Position numbers and translations under genes: made by a program
Source of the DNA: Levilactobacillus fujinensis
GTDB lineage: Bacteria; Bacillota; Bacilli; Lactobacillales; Lactobacillaceae
Reading direction: 5' to 3'
Assembly: GCF_003946335.1 (NCBI RefSeq)
Contig: NZ_RHNX01000001.1
Location: 62,001-126,000 of the forward strand
DNA: 64,000 nucleotides
The notes under the pieces: generated by a model
Seen by the model: only the letters and a program-made list of their open reading frames with translations
Told to the model about the DNA's origin: nothing
Databases searched by the model: none
Shown: positions 54,426 through 63,390 of the stretch, piece after piece
Numbering within the stretch: position 1 is the first letter of the stretch
How the letters are laid out: each line of letters begins with the position of its first letter

Positions 54426-55982
54426 TTAATCCTGTTCAGTGACTGTCCTTTTCCGATTACGCATAAAGATAGCGGCACAAATGCCCCCAACGACTACAAT
54501 CCCCGCCGATGTCAGTGTGACGGCCCGGGTACCATTGGCGTATGCCTGCCATACGGTCTGTTGAATGGCATGGCCAAATGGCATCTTCGATAGCCGTGCA
54601 CTGAAGGCAATGCTGTGACCAGAGAACGGCCCCGCACTGACCAGTGCCTTGTGAATACCAGTTGCAGCCGCTTTTGGCATACTGATTTGACCAAAGTGAG
54701 CAGTGAGGTACTTCTCGTAAACATTGTTCTGGACCAAGCCGAGGCTTACAATCCCCAACGTCACCCCAATTTGCCGGAAGACATTGATCAGACCAGAGGC
54801 CATCCCCATCTCGCGCACCGGTACACCTTCCATTCCGGTACTGTTCAGGAGGGGATTGACCATCCCATTTGTAATCCCCATCAGGATCATTCCCGGCCAT
54901 AGTTCAGCGAAGGATACCTTCACCGTCATTGCATTAGCCAGCATGAGAAAGCCAATGCCACCTAAGAAAAGACTGCCACTAATCATCCATTTTTTCGAGT
55001 AACGGTTGCCTAAATACCCAGTCAGCGGTCCTAAAATCAAGGACCACATGCTAATCGTCAATTGACGGACCCCGGCTTGCAGCGCCGAATAGCCCATATA
55101 GTTTTGCATCAAGGCGGTCAGGTACGTGTTGTAGGAATAAATTCCGGCACCCAGCGCTAAGGCTACAATGACCGTCCCCACGAAATGTGGATTTTTGAAC
55201 ATGGCCAAGTTGACCATTGGCTGTTTCAGCCGGCCTTCAACCACGATAAAGAGCACAAAGAACAGAATAGCCGCGCCGAACCATCCCAGCATCTGAGGAC
55301 TCGTCCAGCTCCAATCCAGATTATTTTCCTTTAGAATCAAACCATAGATGAGGGCAAAGAGACTGCCCGCAGATAGCACCATTCCAGCAAAATCAATCCG
55401 ATGATTCCGGCTTAGATCCGGCACCTCATCAACATAGATCGACGTTAAAATGATGGCAATAATCCCAATTGGAATGTTCACGTAGAAGATCGACCGCCAG
55501 CCAAATTGGGCAACCAAATACCCACCAACCAGGGGACCAGACGCCGAGGATAACCCGATAACGGACCCCAGGATACCGAGAGCCACGCCACGCTTGCTGC
55601 CCTTGAAACTCACAGCGACCAGCGCCATAGCCAACGCATTCATCCCGGCACCACCAAGGGCTTGCACACCCCGACCGATGTCCAAGACTAACAGGTTGGG
55701 GGCCATCCCATTCACGGCCGATGCCAAGACAAAGATGGCCAGAGAAATCACAAAGATCCGCTTTAATCCAAACATGTCCCCGATCTTAGAAACAATCAGT
55801 AACGTCACTCCCAGCACCAGTGAGTAGGCGTTTAACACCCACTGCACATTATTAAATGATTCGTTAAAATCACGTACCATGGTCGGCAACGCCACGTTAA
55901 CTATCGTGACGTCTAGTAAGGCCATGAAGACCCCTAAGGAAAGGGCCGCTAGTCCAATCCAATTTCGAGTTGATTTAGTCAT
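54426..55982 (-). CDS. DHA2-family drug/H+ antiporter (EmrB/QacA)
   Basis: 518 residues with 14 membrane segments; motif LDVTIVNVALPTM in segment 1 and motif C-like GPLVGGYLVAQFGWRSIFYVNIPIG in segment 5. The ATG at 55982 follows GGAGGAG and overlaps the end of padR by 8 bp, so the pair is translated together. Probably exports a toxic compound sensed by PadR. Confidence 0.93.
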   Translation of the reverse strand: MTKSTRNWIGLAALSLGVFMALLDVTIVNVALPTMVRDFNESFNNVQWVLNAYSLVLGVTLLIVSKIGDMFGLKRIFVISLAIFVLASAVNGMAPNLLVLDIGRGVQALGGAGMNALAMALVAVSFKGSKRGVALGILGSVIGLSSASGPLVGGYLVAQFGWRSIFYVNIPIGIIAIILTSIYVDEVPDLSRNHRIDFAGMVLSAGSLFALIYGLILKENNLDWSWTSPQMLGWFGAAILFFVLFIVVEGRLKQPMVNLAMFKNPHFVGTVIVALALGAGIYSYNTYLTALMQNYMGYSALQAGVRQLTISMWSLILGPLTGYLGNRYSKKWMISGSLFLGGIGFLMLANAMTVKVSFAELWPGMILMGITNGMVNPLLNSTGMEGVPVREMGMASGLINVFRQIGVTLGIVSLGLVQNNVYEKYLTAHFGQISMPKAAATGIHKALVSAGPFSGHSIAFSARLSKMPFGHAIQQTVWQAYANGTRAVTLTSAGIVVVGGICAAIFMRNRKRTVTEQD

Positions 55983-56550
55983 TTTGATGATCTCCTCCAT
56001 TTACGTCAGCGGACCCCAAGTCAGCCAACTGCTGATTGGCCCATTTTACTTTTGTTTCGCTACCTGCGATTTGTAGCTCAAGGGACCGAATTCCCCATTT
56101 CAAGGCATTAATCCGACTTGTCGGTGCCTTTGCTAAGTTTTCTTGCAAGTGTAGGTAGACCCGTTGATAAATTTCTAAATCCGTTAAGACGGCTGCCTTA
56201 TATTCATTGAGAATCTGCAGTTGAACGGCCAAGGTCTCACTTGCCATCCCTTTAAATTTAAAATGATAGAGTGACTCGCGTTTTGCGTCAATGGCAACTG
56301 GGGTCACCAGCATCTGGTGAAGATGTTCGCGCCCCTGTGCGGTGATCTGGGCCAGGCGCTTCCCCCGTGCATCCTCTTTTGCTGGCACAAAAACAATGTC
56401 ACCGGCCGTTGCCAGCTTATTCAAGATGGGATACATCACGCCATTAGAAATCTTTCGGCGCGGTACCAAGGTGGTCTCAAGAACCTGTCCCAGCTTGTAA
56501 CCGGACATATTCCGCGATTCCAAGGTTCCTAATATTAATAGTTCGTACAT
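55975..56550 (-). CDS. PadR-family regulator
   Basis: 191 residues, PadR subfamily with long C-terminal coiled domain: MYELLILGTLESRNMSGY, winged-helix ISNGVMYPILNKLATAGDI. The ATG at 56550 follows AGGAGG, rejecting the 22-codon longer frame. Upstream partner of the DHA2 exporter; probably represses the operon until a phenolic or drug ligand binds. The gap to 56757 shows nothing more. Confidence 0.93.
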   Translation of the reverse strand: MYELLILGTLESRNMSGYKLGQVLETTLVPRRKISNGVMYPILNKLATAGDIVFVPAKEDARGKRLAQITAQGREHLHQMLVTPVAIDAKRESLYHFKFKGMASETLAVQLQILNEYKAAVLTDLEIYQRVYLHLQENLAKAPTSRINALKWGIRSLELQIAGSETKVKWANQQLADLGSADVNGGDHQND

Positions 56551-56757
56551 CTTTTGCCTCCTAGTTGATAGGTCGTAACGACTCATTAAGTATAGGTCTT
56601 TTCGACTGGTTGTCAACGTTTAATTAGTGGCAGCGTTTTCAAAAAGATGCCGTCGCTGTTAGTTAGTGGTCAACCTGCTCTTGAAGGGAAAATAGCTTAT
56701 CCCCCATAACGCAGGGACAGCCATTCCACAACACCTACTCGCTTTTACCGATTAACT

Positions 56758-56810
56758 AAAATAGCAACGGCAGAGACACCCCTTACGATTGTCTCTGCCG
56801 TTGCTATTTG
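56758..56810. terminator. strong inverted repeat, terminator of tetR
   Basis: AAATAGCAACGGCAGAGACA and TGTCTCTGCCGTTGCTATTT are perfectly paired (20 bp) around a 10-base loop. Confidence 0.9.
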
Positions 56811-56852
56811 TTATAGAAATTTATTTGGATATATTGGCAACTGACGTCCTCG

Positions 56853-57431
56853 TTACTTGGTCGTCGCCTGCACCCCACGGATAAAGACAGCCAAACCGTA
56901 ATCAAAGGCCTCATCCGGATTGGCTAAATCAATCGGTGAGGGAAACTTCGCCGCGAATTCGGCGGGCATTTGCCGCTGAGTGCCCCGGGCAAAATACTGC
57001 TCGTCAGCCACGTATGACAGAACAAAGTTATTCCCCATGTTCCCAGCGACCGTCAAATGCTGCTTATCCACTCCCAAGTCCTGCATCAATTTCATGCCCA
57101 GCACAATTAATTTTGTTCGGTTAGGCGTAAACGGATAGGTATTTTCAAAAATTTTGGGTGAATCGTTCACCCGCTTCAACTCTTCACGCAAAATATGCGC
57201 CAACTGATAAAAGTCACAGTTCTGTACCTTTTCCAAACGTTGACGGATCCGACCGGAAATCAGCTCAGCGATACCTTCCATCAACTCATCTTTATTTTTA
57301 AAATGGAAATAAAGCGAGGCGGCCTTCACATCCAGCGCCTTCGCTAGTGTACGCATGGAGAGCTTCTCTAAGCCTTCCTCATTCAGCAACGTAATTGCTG
57401 CCAGTTGAATCGTCTGCCGATCAAGTTTCAT
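56853..57431 (-). CDS. TetR-family repressor of the ABC exporter
   Basis: 192 residues with the HTH MRTLAKALDVKAASLYFHFKNKDEL and the class-TetR C-terminal domain (TetR_C_1 type, as in tetracycline repressors). TTGGAG precedes the ATG. Divergent from the microprotein and ABC exporter, with four copies of CTAACNNTGTTAG between and before them, one 16 bp from its own start: autoregulated. Confidence 0.92.
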   Translation of the reverse strand: MKLDRQTIQLAAITLLNEEGLEKLSMRTLAKALDVKAASLYFHFKNKDELMEGIAELISGRIRQRLEKVQNCDFYQLAHILREELKRVNDSPKIFENTYPFTPNRTKLIVLGMKLMQDLGVDKQHLTVAGNMGNNFVLSYVADEQYFARGTQRQMPAEFAAKFPSPIDLANPDEAFDYGLAVFIRGVQATTK

Positions 57432-57446
57432 ATCATCGTCTCCAAT

Positions 57447-57552
57447 CTAACGTTGTTAGTTTATGCCACCAGTATACCACGACTTTTTTCCAAGGGGACT
57501 TGACAGATAGCCTAACGGTGTTAGAATATGGTCATTAAGCTAACGGTGTTAG
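57447..57552. promoter_or_regulatory. three copies of a TetR operator
   Basis: CTAACGTTGTTAG (57447-57459), CTAACGGTGTTAG (57512-57524) and CTAACGGTGTTAG (57540-57552): a 13-bp near-palindrome. The second and third are 28 bp centre to centre, and TTGACA with TAGAAT-like boxes lies around them. Confidence 0.8.
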
Positions 57553-57588
57553 GTTAGCCGATGAATTTTAAATTTGGAGGGGTCACAA

Positions 57589-57699
57589 ATGGTTGTTATT
57601 ATTACGGTTTCAATTATCATGGTTGGTATTTTCTTCACGGCAGTAACGTTAAAAGGTATGGATGCCACGTTCAAACAGTCTCATACGAATAGGAAATAA
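57589..57699 (+). CDS. 36-residue single-pass membrane microprotein
   Basis: The ATG at 57589 follows GGAGGGG by 6 bases. The product has a hydrophobic segment (about residues 2-20, VVIITVSIIMVGIFF) and a polar tail ending TNRK, stop TAA at 57697. It lies between the TetR operators and the ABC exporter gene, and is too short for usual gene finders. Position and ribosome site support translation; it may be a small subunit or modulator of the exporter. Confidence 0.65.
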   Translation: MVVIITVSIIMVGIFFTAVTLKGMDATFKQSHTNRK

Positions 57700-57714
57700 T
57701 TTTTTATCCTTAAT

Positions 57715-57727
57715 CTAACAGTGTTAG
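57715..57727 (+). promoter_or_regulatory. fourth TetR operator, before the ABC gene
   Basis: CTAACAGTGTTAG, 26 bp before the ABC exporter start, hence inside the transcript if transcription begins upstream of the microprotein; it may also repress an internal promoter. Confidence 0.7.
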
Positions 57728-57752
57728 GCCAAACCATTTCAGGGGGAATTAC

Positions 57753-59663
57753 ATGAATTTTTTAGAGATTACCAATATTCACAAGTCATATCACTTAGCG
57801 GACGGCACTGCGCTGGCCGTGTTGAACGGTATCAACGCCACGTTTGGTCCCGGCGAGTTCGTTTCCATTGTCGGTGAATCCGGCGGCGGCAAGTCAACGC
57901 TAATGAACATCATCGCCGGGTTGGATAGCGATTACACCGGCGACGTCAGCATTAACGGGCACTCACTCAGCCAGATGAACGAACGCGAGCTTGATCAGTA
58001 TCGCCGCGAAAATATCGGTTTTATTTTTCAATCTTTCAATCTGATCAGTCACCTCACGATTCTGGAAAACGTCTTGGTCGGTCTGGAAATGACCACCCTC
58101 CCGCACGCTGATCAAGTCGCAAAAGCCCAGCAGTTGTTGGCCGAAGTTGGCCTGGCCAAGCGCGAAAACGTGTATCCCAACCAGCTTTCCGGCGGTCAAA
58201 AGCAACGGGTGGCGATTGCTCGGGCCTTGGCGACCGACCCGCAGATTATTATCGCAGACGAACCGACTGGCGCTTTAGATGAGCAGAACACTCAGGAAAT
58301 TTTAAAATTGCTGGATAAAATTGCCGCTCATGGGAAGCTGGTGATCGCCGTCACCCACTCCCAGGCCGTCGCCACGCACGGTACGCGAATTGTTCATTTG
58401 GATCACGGCATTCTCGACCGCGATGAAATGCTGAAGATGCCCTACAGCGACGCAACTCAGAGTCCCACGTTAAAGAGCCGACACTTGCGTTTTCGCGCAA
58501 TCATCCAAATGGCCCTGAAGCATATGCAACGCAACTTTGGCACCAATTTACTAATTACGTTGGGCGGCGCGGTTGGCATCTTCAGCGTCGTGCTCATGCT
58601 GGCACTCGGCCGGGGCATCGGCGGGTACATCAGCCATGAAATCAGCGGCAATCTGAACCCGACCACCAGCGAGGTGACGCACAAGGTCAAAGACGGCAAC
58701 ACAGCGGCCGTGCAAATGACTGCCAAAGACATGGCGCAACTGAAAGACCTCAGCCACGTCACCCACGTGGAGAAGGGTTTCTTCATGCCCAGCGTCCAGG
58801 TCCAGTACCACGGCCGCAACGTGACGACCTCTTACTCCCAGACTTATAATCGGACATTCTTACGGAAAAACCTGATCAAGGGGCAGAATCCGACGCGCAC
58901 CGACACGATTGTCCTCAGCCGCGACATCGCTAAGAAATACAACAAACACCACTACCAGGCGTTGCTCGGTAAAAAGGTCACGGTGTACGTTAACGCGACC
59001 GACGCCCACCAACGTCCCGTCCTGTTAAAGAAAGCCGTCAACGTGGTCGGCTTCACCAAGTCCAGTAACACGGCCGTTCTGAGCTGGCAAACGGTGGCCA
59101 ACATGGCGAAGGCCCAGAACGTGACGCTCAAACCCACCTTTCTCGCCGTGACTGTCCACCAACTCAAAGACGTCAAATCCTTTGAGGCTCAGGCAAAGAA
59201 GCTGAACTATAAGTTGACCGGGGTTGGTTCCTACATTAACACGATCAACCAGTACGTCGCCCTGGCCTCTTACGTGCTTGCAGGAATTGCCGCCATCTCG
59301 CTGATTGTTTCCGCTATTATGATTATTGTTGTGCTCTACATTAGCGTTGGTACCCGAACCAAGGAAATTGGGATTCTCCGGGCGTTAGGCGTCCGCAAGG
59401 CGGATATTCGAGCACTCTTCGTCTCCGAAGCCATGATTTTAGGCCTCCTGTACAGTGTGCTCGGCCTCCTCTTTGCAGAGCTACTGGGACTCGCAATCAA
59501 CGCCGCCGCTAAAGGTTTCGTGCACTACAGGATCATTCAAGTCGCTCCTGGCTTCATGCTCTTCGCCATTTTAGTCGGCGTACTCATCAGTTTGGTCGCC
59601 GCTTGGGCGCCGGCCCGGAAAGCCGCTAAGTTAGATCCGATTGAAGCATTGTCATACGAATAA
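57753..59663 (+). CDS. MacB-type ABC transporter, fused ATPase and permease
   Basis: 636 residues. ATPase domain 1-230: Walker A GESGGGKST (41-49), signature LSGGQ (145-149), Walker B IIIADEPTGALDE (165-177). Then a MacB/FtsX permease with one membrane segment near 265, a large extracellular domain, three C-terminal segments and the end motif PIEALSYE. Probably exports a peptide or drug or gives antimicrobial-peptide resistance. AGGGGGAA precedes the ATG. Confidence 0.93.
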   Translation: MNFLEITNIHKSYHLADGTALAVLNGINATFGPGEFVSIVGESGGGKSTLMNIIAGLDSDYTGDVSINGHSLSQMNERELDQYRRENIGFIFQSFNLISHLTILENVLVGLEMTTLPHADQVAKAQQLLAEVGLAKRENVYPNQLSGGQKQRVAIARALATDPQIIIADEPTGALDEQNTQEILKLLDKIAAHGKLVIAVTHSQAVATHGTRIVHLDHGILDRDEMLKMPYSDATQSPTLKSRHLRFRAIIQMALKHMQRNFGTNLLITLGGAVGIFSVVLMLALGRGIGGYISHEISGNLNPTTSEVTHKVKDGNTAAVQMTAKDMAQLKDLSHVTHVEKGFFMPSVQVQYHGRNVTTSYSQTYNRTFLRKNLIKGQNPTRTDTIVLSRDIAKKYNKHHYQALLGKKVTVYVNATDAHQRPVLLKKAVNVVGFTKSSNTAVLSWQTVANMAKAQNVTLKPTFLAVTVHQLKDVKSFEAQAKKLNYKLTGVGSYINTINQYVALASYVLAGIAAISLIVSAIMIIVVLYISVGTRTKEIGILRALGVRKADIRALFVSEAMILGLLYSVLGLLFAELLGLAINAAAKGFVHYRIIQVAPGFMLFAILVGVLISLVAAWAPARKAAKLDPIEALSYE

Positions 59664-59678
59664 TAGTATCGGTTGCAT

Positions 59679-59708
59679 TAGGCTGTGGCGAAGGTCACGG
59701 CCTTTTTG
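59679..59708 (+). terminator. terminator of the ABC exporter gene
   Basis: AGGCTGTGGCGAAGGTCACGGCCTTTTT: 8-bp stem with one wobble, followed by five T. Confidence 0.75.
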
Positions 59709-59817
59709 CTGGCATCAGGTAAAGTGGCCCAAAAGAAAAGACGCCCCGTGAAAATGGCGTCAATGTACTGGTGTTATTGGCAATTATCAGTGCAACTCAT
59801 TCTGTATTCAGCAAAGC

Positions 59818-59967
59818 CTAACGTGCGCCCAACCACGAATGAATCAGTTGGGAAAGGCCAATAATGACCAGCACGCCCACGACTTTCAGGACGATTGAAA
59901 AGGCCGCGCCGAAGAACAGCCAGGCGCCAATTGCGATTAGCTCACAGGTGAAAATTATATATTTCAT
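59818..59967 (-). CDS. 49-residue membrane protein
   Basis: The ATG at 59967 lies after AAGGTGG; stop TAG at 59820-59818. The product (MKYIIFTCELIAIGAWLFFG start, LGAR end) has two hydrophobic stretches (about 3-25 and 27-43) separated by one Lys. Not in a common family that I recognise; good ribosome site and composition support it. Confidence 0.6.
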   Translation of the reverse strand: MKYIIFTCELIAIGAWLFFGAAFSIVLKVVGVLVIIGLSQLIHSWLGAR

Positions 59968-60124
59968 GGTCGCTACCACCTTGATTGGGATTTTTTATTG
60001 ACGTCATTATAACCCAAGTGCTGTGGGCATTGCTAGTTCAGCGGTTTGCAAGGCTAACCAATTACGTTTTGCATCTACATCGGCCATACTCATTCTAAAT
60101 AGAGAAGGTGGGGGGCACTAACCC

Positions 60125-60358
60125 ATGGCAGCGATTAATGAGCGTGTTTATTTAACAAAATGGGGCAACTCACAAGCAGTTATCATTCCCAACAGTGTGA
60201 TTAACCAATTACATTTGACGGATGATCAGGAGTTCATACTCACCATTCAGGATAAGTCAATTGTCCTCACGCCAGTTCTAAAACGGCCCAGAGATATTCA
60301 CGAACTCTTTGCTGGTTGGCAAGATGACGGAAACCGTGACACAGGAAACGGAGATTAA
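60125..60358 (+). CDS. MazE/AbrB-type antitoxin without its toxin
   Basis: 77 residues with the SpoVT/AbrB swapped-hairpin DNA-binding domain (RVYLTKWGNSQAVIIPNSVINQLHL, residues about 7-31) and an acidic, disordered tail (GWQDDGNRDTGNGD) as in MazE/PemI. AAGGTGGGGGG precedes the ATG. No MazF-like frame follows before 60547, so it is solitary: a remnant or a free regulator. Confidence 0.8.
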   Translation: MAAINERVYLTKWGNSQAVIIPNSVINQLHLTDDQEFILTIQDKSIVLTPVLKRPRDIHELFAGWQDDGNRDTGNGD

Positions 60359-60486
60359 CAGTTAAAAACTCGTGCGTTAGTACAATGCTAGCAACTGAGA
60401 TGCCTGTCGTATCCAAACGGGGCGCTAAAAACTACTGTGCCTGAATTGGCATGGCGGTTTTTTCGTGTACCCTTTTCTGAGCCCAT

Positions 60487-60526
60487 AAAAAGATGGCTGA
60501 CTCCAATCGGAATCAGCCATCTTTAA
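60487..60526. terminator. bidirectional terminator
   Basis: AAAGATGGCTGACTCC AATC GGAATCAGCCATCTTT, one mismatch, between convergent genes. Confidence 0.85.
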
Positions 60527-60546
60527 TTCATATCTGCAATCCACCC

Positions 60547-61410
60547 TTACGACTGCGCCGTGTCCGGATCAAACTGCATCCCGCCGCTGAATGGGGCTGC
60601 ATCAATTGCCGCCATCTCTTCGTCGGTTAAGCTGAAGTCAAAGTCATCCAAGTTCGCTGCCATGTGTGCCGGGCTCACGGACTTCGTCAACGGAATAATC
60701 TGCTTTTGAATTACCCACCGTAAGATTACTTGGCCCGGTTGCTTCCCGTACTTCGTCGCAATCTGATTGACCGTCGCTTCCGTCAGGACATTACTGTCGG
60801 GTCCACCAAACGGACTCCACGCCTCAACCTGAATGTCATTGGCTTGGGCAAATTCAGCCGTAGCCGTTTGGGCAAAACCGGGGTGGTACTCGATTTGGTC
60901 CAGCATTGGCTTAATCTCAGTATCCTCAATCAACGCTTGTAAGTGATGATCCAAGAAGTTAGAAACACCAATCGCCTTGATTTTGCCAGCCTTGTAGAGA
61001 TCCTCCAACGCGCGCCAAGTATCTGCGTTCAGCTCACGCCAGTCATCGTGCCATTTGGCATTGGCTGGCCAATGAATCAGGTAGACGTCCACATAGTCCA
61101 AGTCTAATCGTGCCAAGGAATCGTTGAAAGCCTTAACCGTGCCCTCATAGCCCCGGTGCGTGAACCAAGCCTTGGTGCTGACCAGCACATCCGACCGTTG
61201 CAGGCCATTTTCGACTATGGCTTCACGAATGCCTTGGCCGACACTAACTTCGTTGCCATAAGCCTCTGCCGTATCAATCAACCGGTAGCCGCTCTTGATG
61301 GCATCCTTAACAGCCTTTACCGTATCCGGGCCATCGGGAATGATGGTGCCAAAGCCAACGACTGGAATCTTGTAACCATTGTTTAACGTGTAAGTTGCTG
61401 TCATATCCAT
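60547..61410 (-). CDS. aldo/keto reductase
   Basis: 287 residues; tetrad residues in DTAEAYGNEVSVG (Asp, Tyr), STKAWF (Lys) and LIHWP (His). The ATG at 61410 follows AGGTG; starts at 61419 (GTG) or 61404 are possible. It lies 73 bp downstream of a MerR gene on the same strand; together they look like an inducible detoxification unit for an aldehyde. Substrate unknown. Confidence 0.9.
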   Translation of the reverse strand: MDMTATYTLNNGYKIPVVGFGTIIPDGPDTVKAVKDAIKSGYRLIDTAEAYGNEVSVGQGIREAIVENGLQRSDVLVSTKAWFTHRGYEGTVKAFNDSLARLDLDYVDVYLIHWPANAKWHDDWRELNADTWRALEDLYKAGKIKAIGVSNFLDHHLQALIEDTEIKPMLDQIEYHPGFAQTATAEFAQANDIQVEAWSPFGGPDSNVLTEATVNQIATKYGKQPGQVILRWVIQKQIIPLTKSVSPAHMAANLDDFDFSLTDEEMAAIDAAPFSGGMQFDPDTAQS

Positions 61411-61483
61411 TTTAATCACCTAATCCTTTTCCGTTTTAATTGAAAACTGTTGAAACATATCTAACGACGGACACTTGTTGCCA

Positions 61484-61849
61484 CTATTGTGTTCGATCAT
61501 GTACATTCTGACTACCAGCGTTCAAGTGAAAGCGTAGGTAATCAATCGCTGCCACCTGGCTTTCACACTGATGAATCTCGGCCAGCCTTTCCTTTCGTTT
61601 GCGCGTCAATAGCCTTAACCGTTGTGCCGTTGTCCGTTGATCCCGCTCGTCAAATTGCAGGTAAGTTGCTACCTCTTCTGCCGTAAACCCCATCGTGTAA
61701 AGTGCCGCAATGGTTTGCAGGTAGACAAGATCAGTGTCGCCGTATTGCCGTTTAGCAGGTCCAGTCTCATCACGCCTTATCCAGGTATCGTAATCGTTTA
61801 AAACTTGATCAGACAACTGATAGGTTGCTTTTATCGTGTGCCGATCCAA
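61484..61849 (-). CDS. MerR-family regulator
   Basis: 121 residues from a TTG after GAGGG. Winged-helix start TIKATYQLSDQVLNDYDTWI, hydrophobic core LQTIAALYTMGFTAEEVATYLQF, then a dimerisation helix. No metal-binding Cys cluster, so a small-molecule or stress type. Likely controls the aldo/keto reductase operon. Confidence 0.85.
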   Translation of the reverse strand: MDRHTIKATYQLSDQVLNDYDTWIRRDETGPAKRQYGDTDLVYLQTIAALYTMGFTAEEVATYLQFDERDQRTTAQRLRLLTRKRKERLAEIHQCESQVAAIDYLRFHLNAGSQNVHDRTQ

Positions 61850-62067
61850 TTGCCCTCACCTCACTAATTTTGTCATCCCAAAATTTCAGGGTCCTTTCCT
61901 CTAAGACTGAACTGTCTCCATAATCATTCATGACGACTGCTTTAGCTTGCATATTGATTACCGCCATCGCATTTCCTAAGTTGATGACAATAGTGTATCG
62001 CCCTTCAGCTGATATGTTAAATGCTTATTTTGACTCATTAGTTATTCATTTCATGTATTTCTTGTAA

Positions 62068-62240
62068 AACAAAAGCCTGGGACAAAACCCCAGGCTCCTT
62101 TGGTATCTCCGAATTTACAGTGCTGAACCGTGGAACAAAAGGCAGCTGACTCCGCTTAAAACTGATAACCAAACAATCCAATCCCAGGATTATTCGGTTA
62201 TCAGCCTTAATGCTCACCAGCTAATCGCCTTTTGTCCCAT
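62068..62240 (-). repeat. intergenic repeat family A, complete copy A4 with terminator
   Basis: On the minus strand: GGGACAAAAGGCGATTAGCT, inner hairpin GATAACCGAATAATCC/GGATTG...GGTTATC, CAGCTGCCTTTTGTTCCACG, then GAGCCTGGGGTTTTGTCCCAGGCT and T-rich tail (62068-62093). The tail is a terminator for the LysR gene, whose stop is 10 bp away. 61850-62067 shows no feature. Confidence 0.8.
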
Positions 62241-62249
62241 TCTTATCAC

Positions 62250-63125
62250 TTAATTCTTCTGCATCTTCTCTTCCCGTACAAATCGAATAAAAGCTGTCGT
62301 TACTTGAGCGTGCGGCTGCTGCCCCCGCCAAGCCAACACAGAATTCAACGTCAGCTTGGGCACTAGCGGTACGTAGACTAGATGATCAAAGTGTTGATTC
62401 AGCTTTAAACAAATTACAACCCCATGGTTTCGCTGCGCGAGCATCGCAGCGTTGTAAACCAGATTGTAGCGGGCCTTGTTCCCCATTTTAGCCGCATACT
62501 CACCGGACCAATTGGCCAACTCATTTTGAACAACCTTATCCAGGATAGTAATCACCGGGGTACCCACGAGATCACCAGGATGAATCGCCTCATAGGACGC
62601 AAACTTAGAATCCTCGTGCGCGAGAATTCCCCACTCTTCTTTAGCTGTCATCCGCACGAAATCATACTTGCCGATTTCCACAGGCTCAATCAAGAGGCCC
62701 AGATCAATTGTCCCCTGTTCAATCCACCCTTTGATATCATCGTTATTACCGCTGTGGAGGGCGAATTTCACTTTCGGATGTTCCTGCTGAAACCGGTCGA
62801 TGAGGTCTGCGACTTCTTCCATACTCTGCAGCTCGCTACACCCAATGGCAATCGTTCCCGCCAATTCCTCAGTCTGCTGTAATTCCTCGCGTGCACGCTC
62901 TAGCATGTTCACCAAATCCTGTGCGCGTTGCCGGAACAAAAGTCCCTCTCTCGTCAAATAGATGCTGTGATTACTGCGGCGAAACAACTCAACGCCCAGC
63001 TCTTCTTCCAAGGATTTTAATTGTCGTGACAAAGTTGGTTGCGTTAAATGAAGCAATGCCGCCGCTCGTGTCACGTTTTCCTCTCTTGCTGTCATCAAGA
63101 AATAGTTCAGTACCCGGACATCCAT
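62250..63125 (-). CDS. LysR-family regulator
   Basis: 291 residues: NYFLMTAREENVTRAAALLHLTQPTLSRQLKSLEEELGVELF is the HTH; effector domain from about 90. The ATG at 63125 is preferred (MDVRVLNYF). Divergent from the NAD(P)-binding oxidoreductase gene and the likely regulator of it. Confidence 0.92.
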   Translation of the reverse strand: MDVRVLNYFLMTAREENVTRAAALLHLTQPTLSRQLKSLEEELGVELFRRSNHSIYLTREGLLFRQRAQDLVNMLERAREELQQTEELAGTIAIGCSELQSMEEVADLIDRFQQEHPKVKFALHSGNNDDIKGWIEQGTIDLGLLIEPVEIGKYDFVRMTAKEEWGILAHEDSKFASYEAIHPGDLVGTPVITILDKVVQNELANWSGEYAAKMGNKARYNLVYNAAMLAQRNHGVVICLKLNQHFDHLVYVPLVPKLTLNSVLAWRGQQPHAQVTTAFIRFVREEKMQKN

Positions 63126-63390
63126 GACCAACACTTCTTTCCCGTATTTACGCCTTGTCAGCGCTTAAATATTTACATTAATTTTATCACAGTTTGATAG
63201 ATATACGTTTTATGTATCGTGAACATGTACGATAAGCATTTTTATTCTCCCGTCGTGGCGCGTATGCTAATCCTTGTTCTTAAAGGAACGGCAGGCTACC
63301 TAGCAATTTTCTTTACGCTAGTCATAGTCGGAACAAACAACGCTGTTAGCAACTTATTTTGCTACTCCCCAACCGAAAGGAAGTTTTATC

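Noticed and set aside
54457-54900. 147-codon frame inside the DHA2 exporter gene
   Set aside because: Same strand, other frame, within a well-defined transporter gene; a shadow.
60359-60546. A mazF toxin gene behind the MazE-like gene
   Set aside because: No frame of suitable length or MazF motif is present in the 190 bp.
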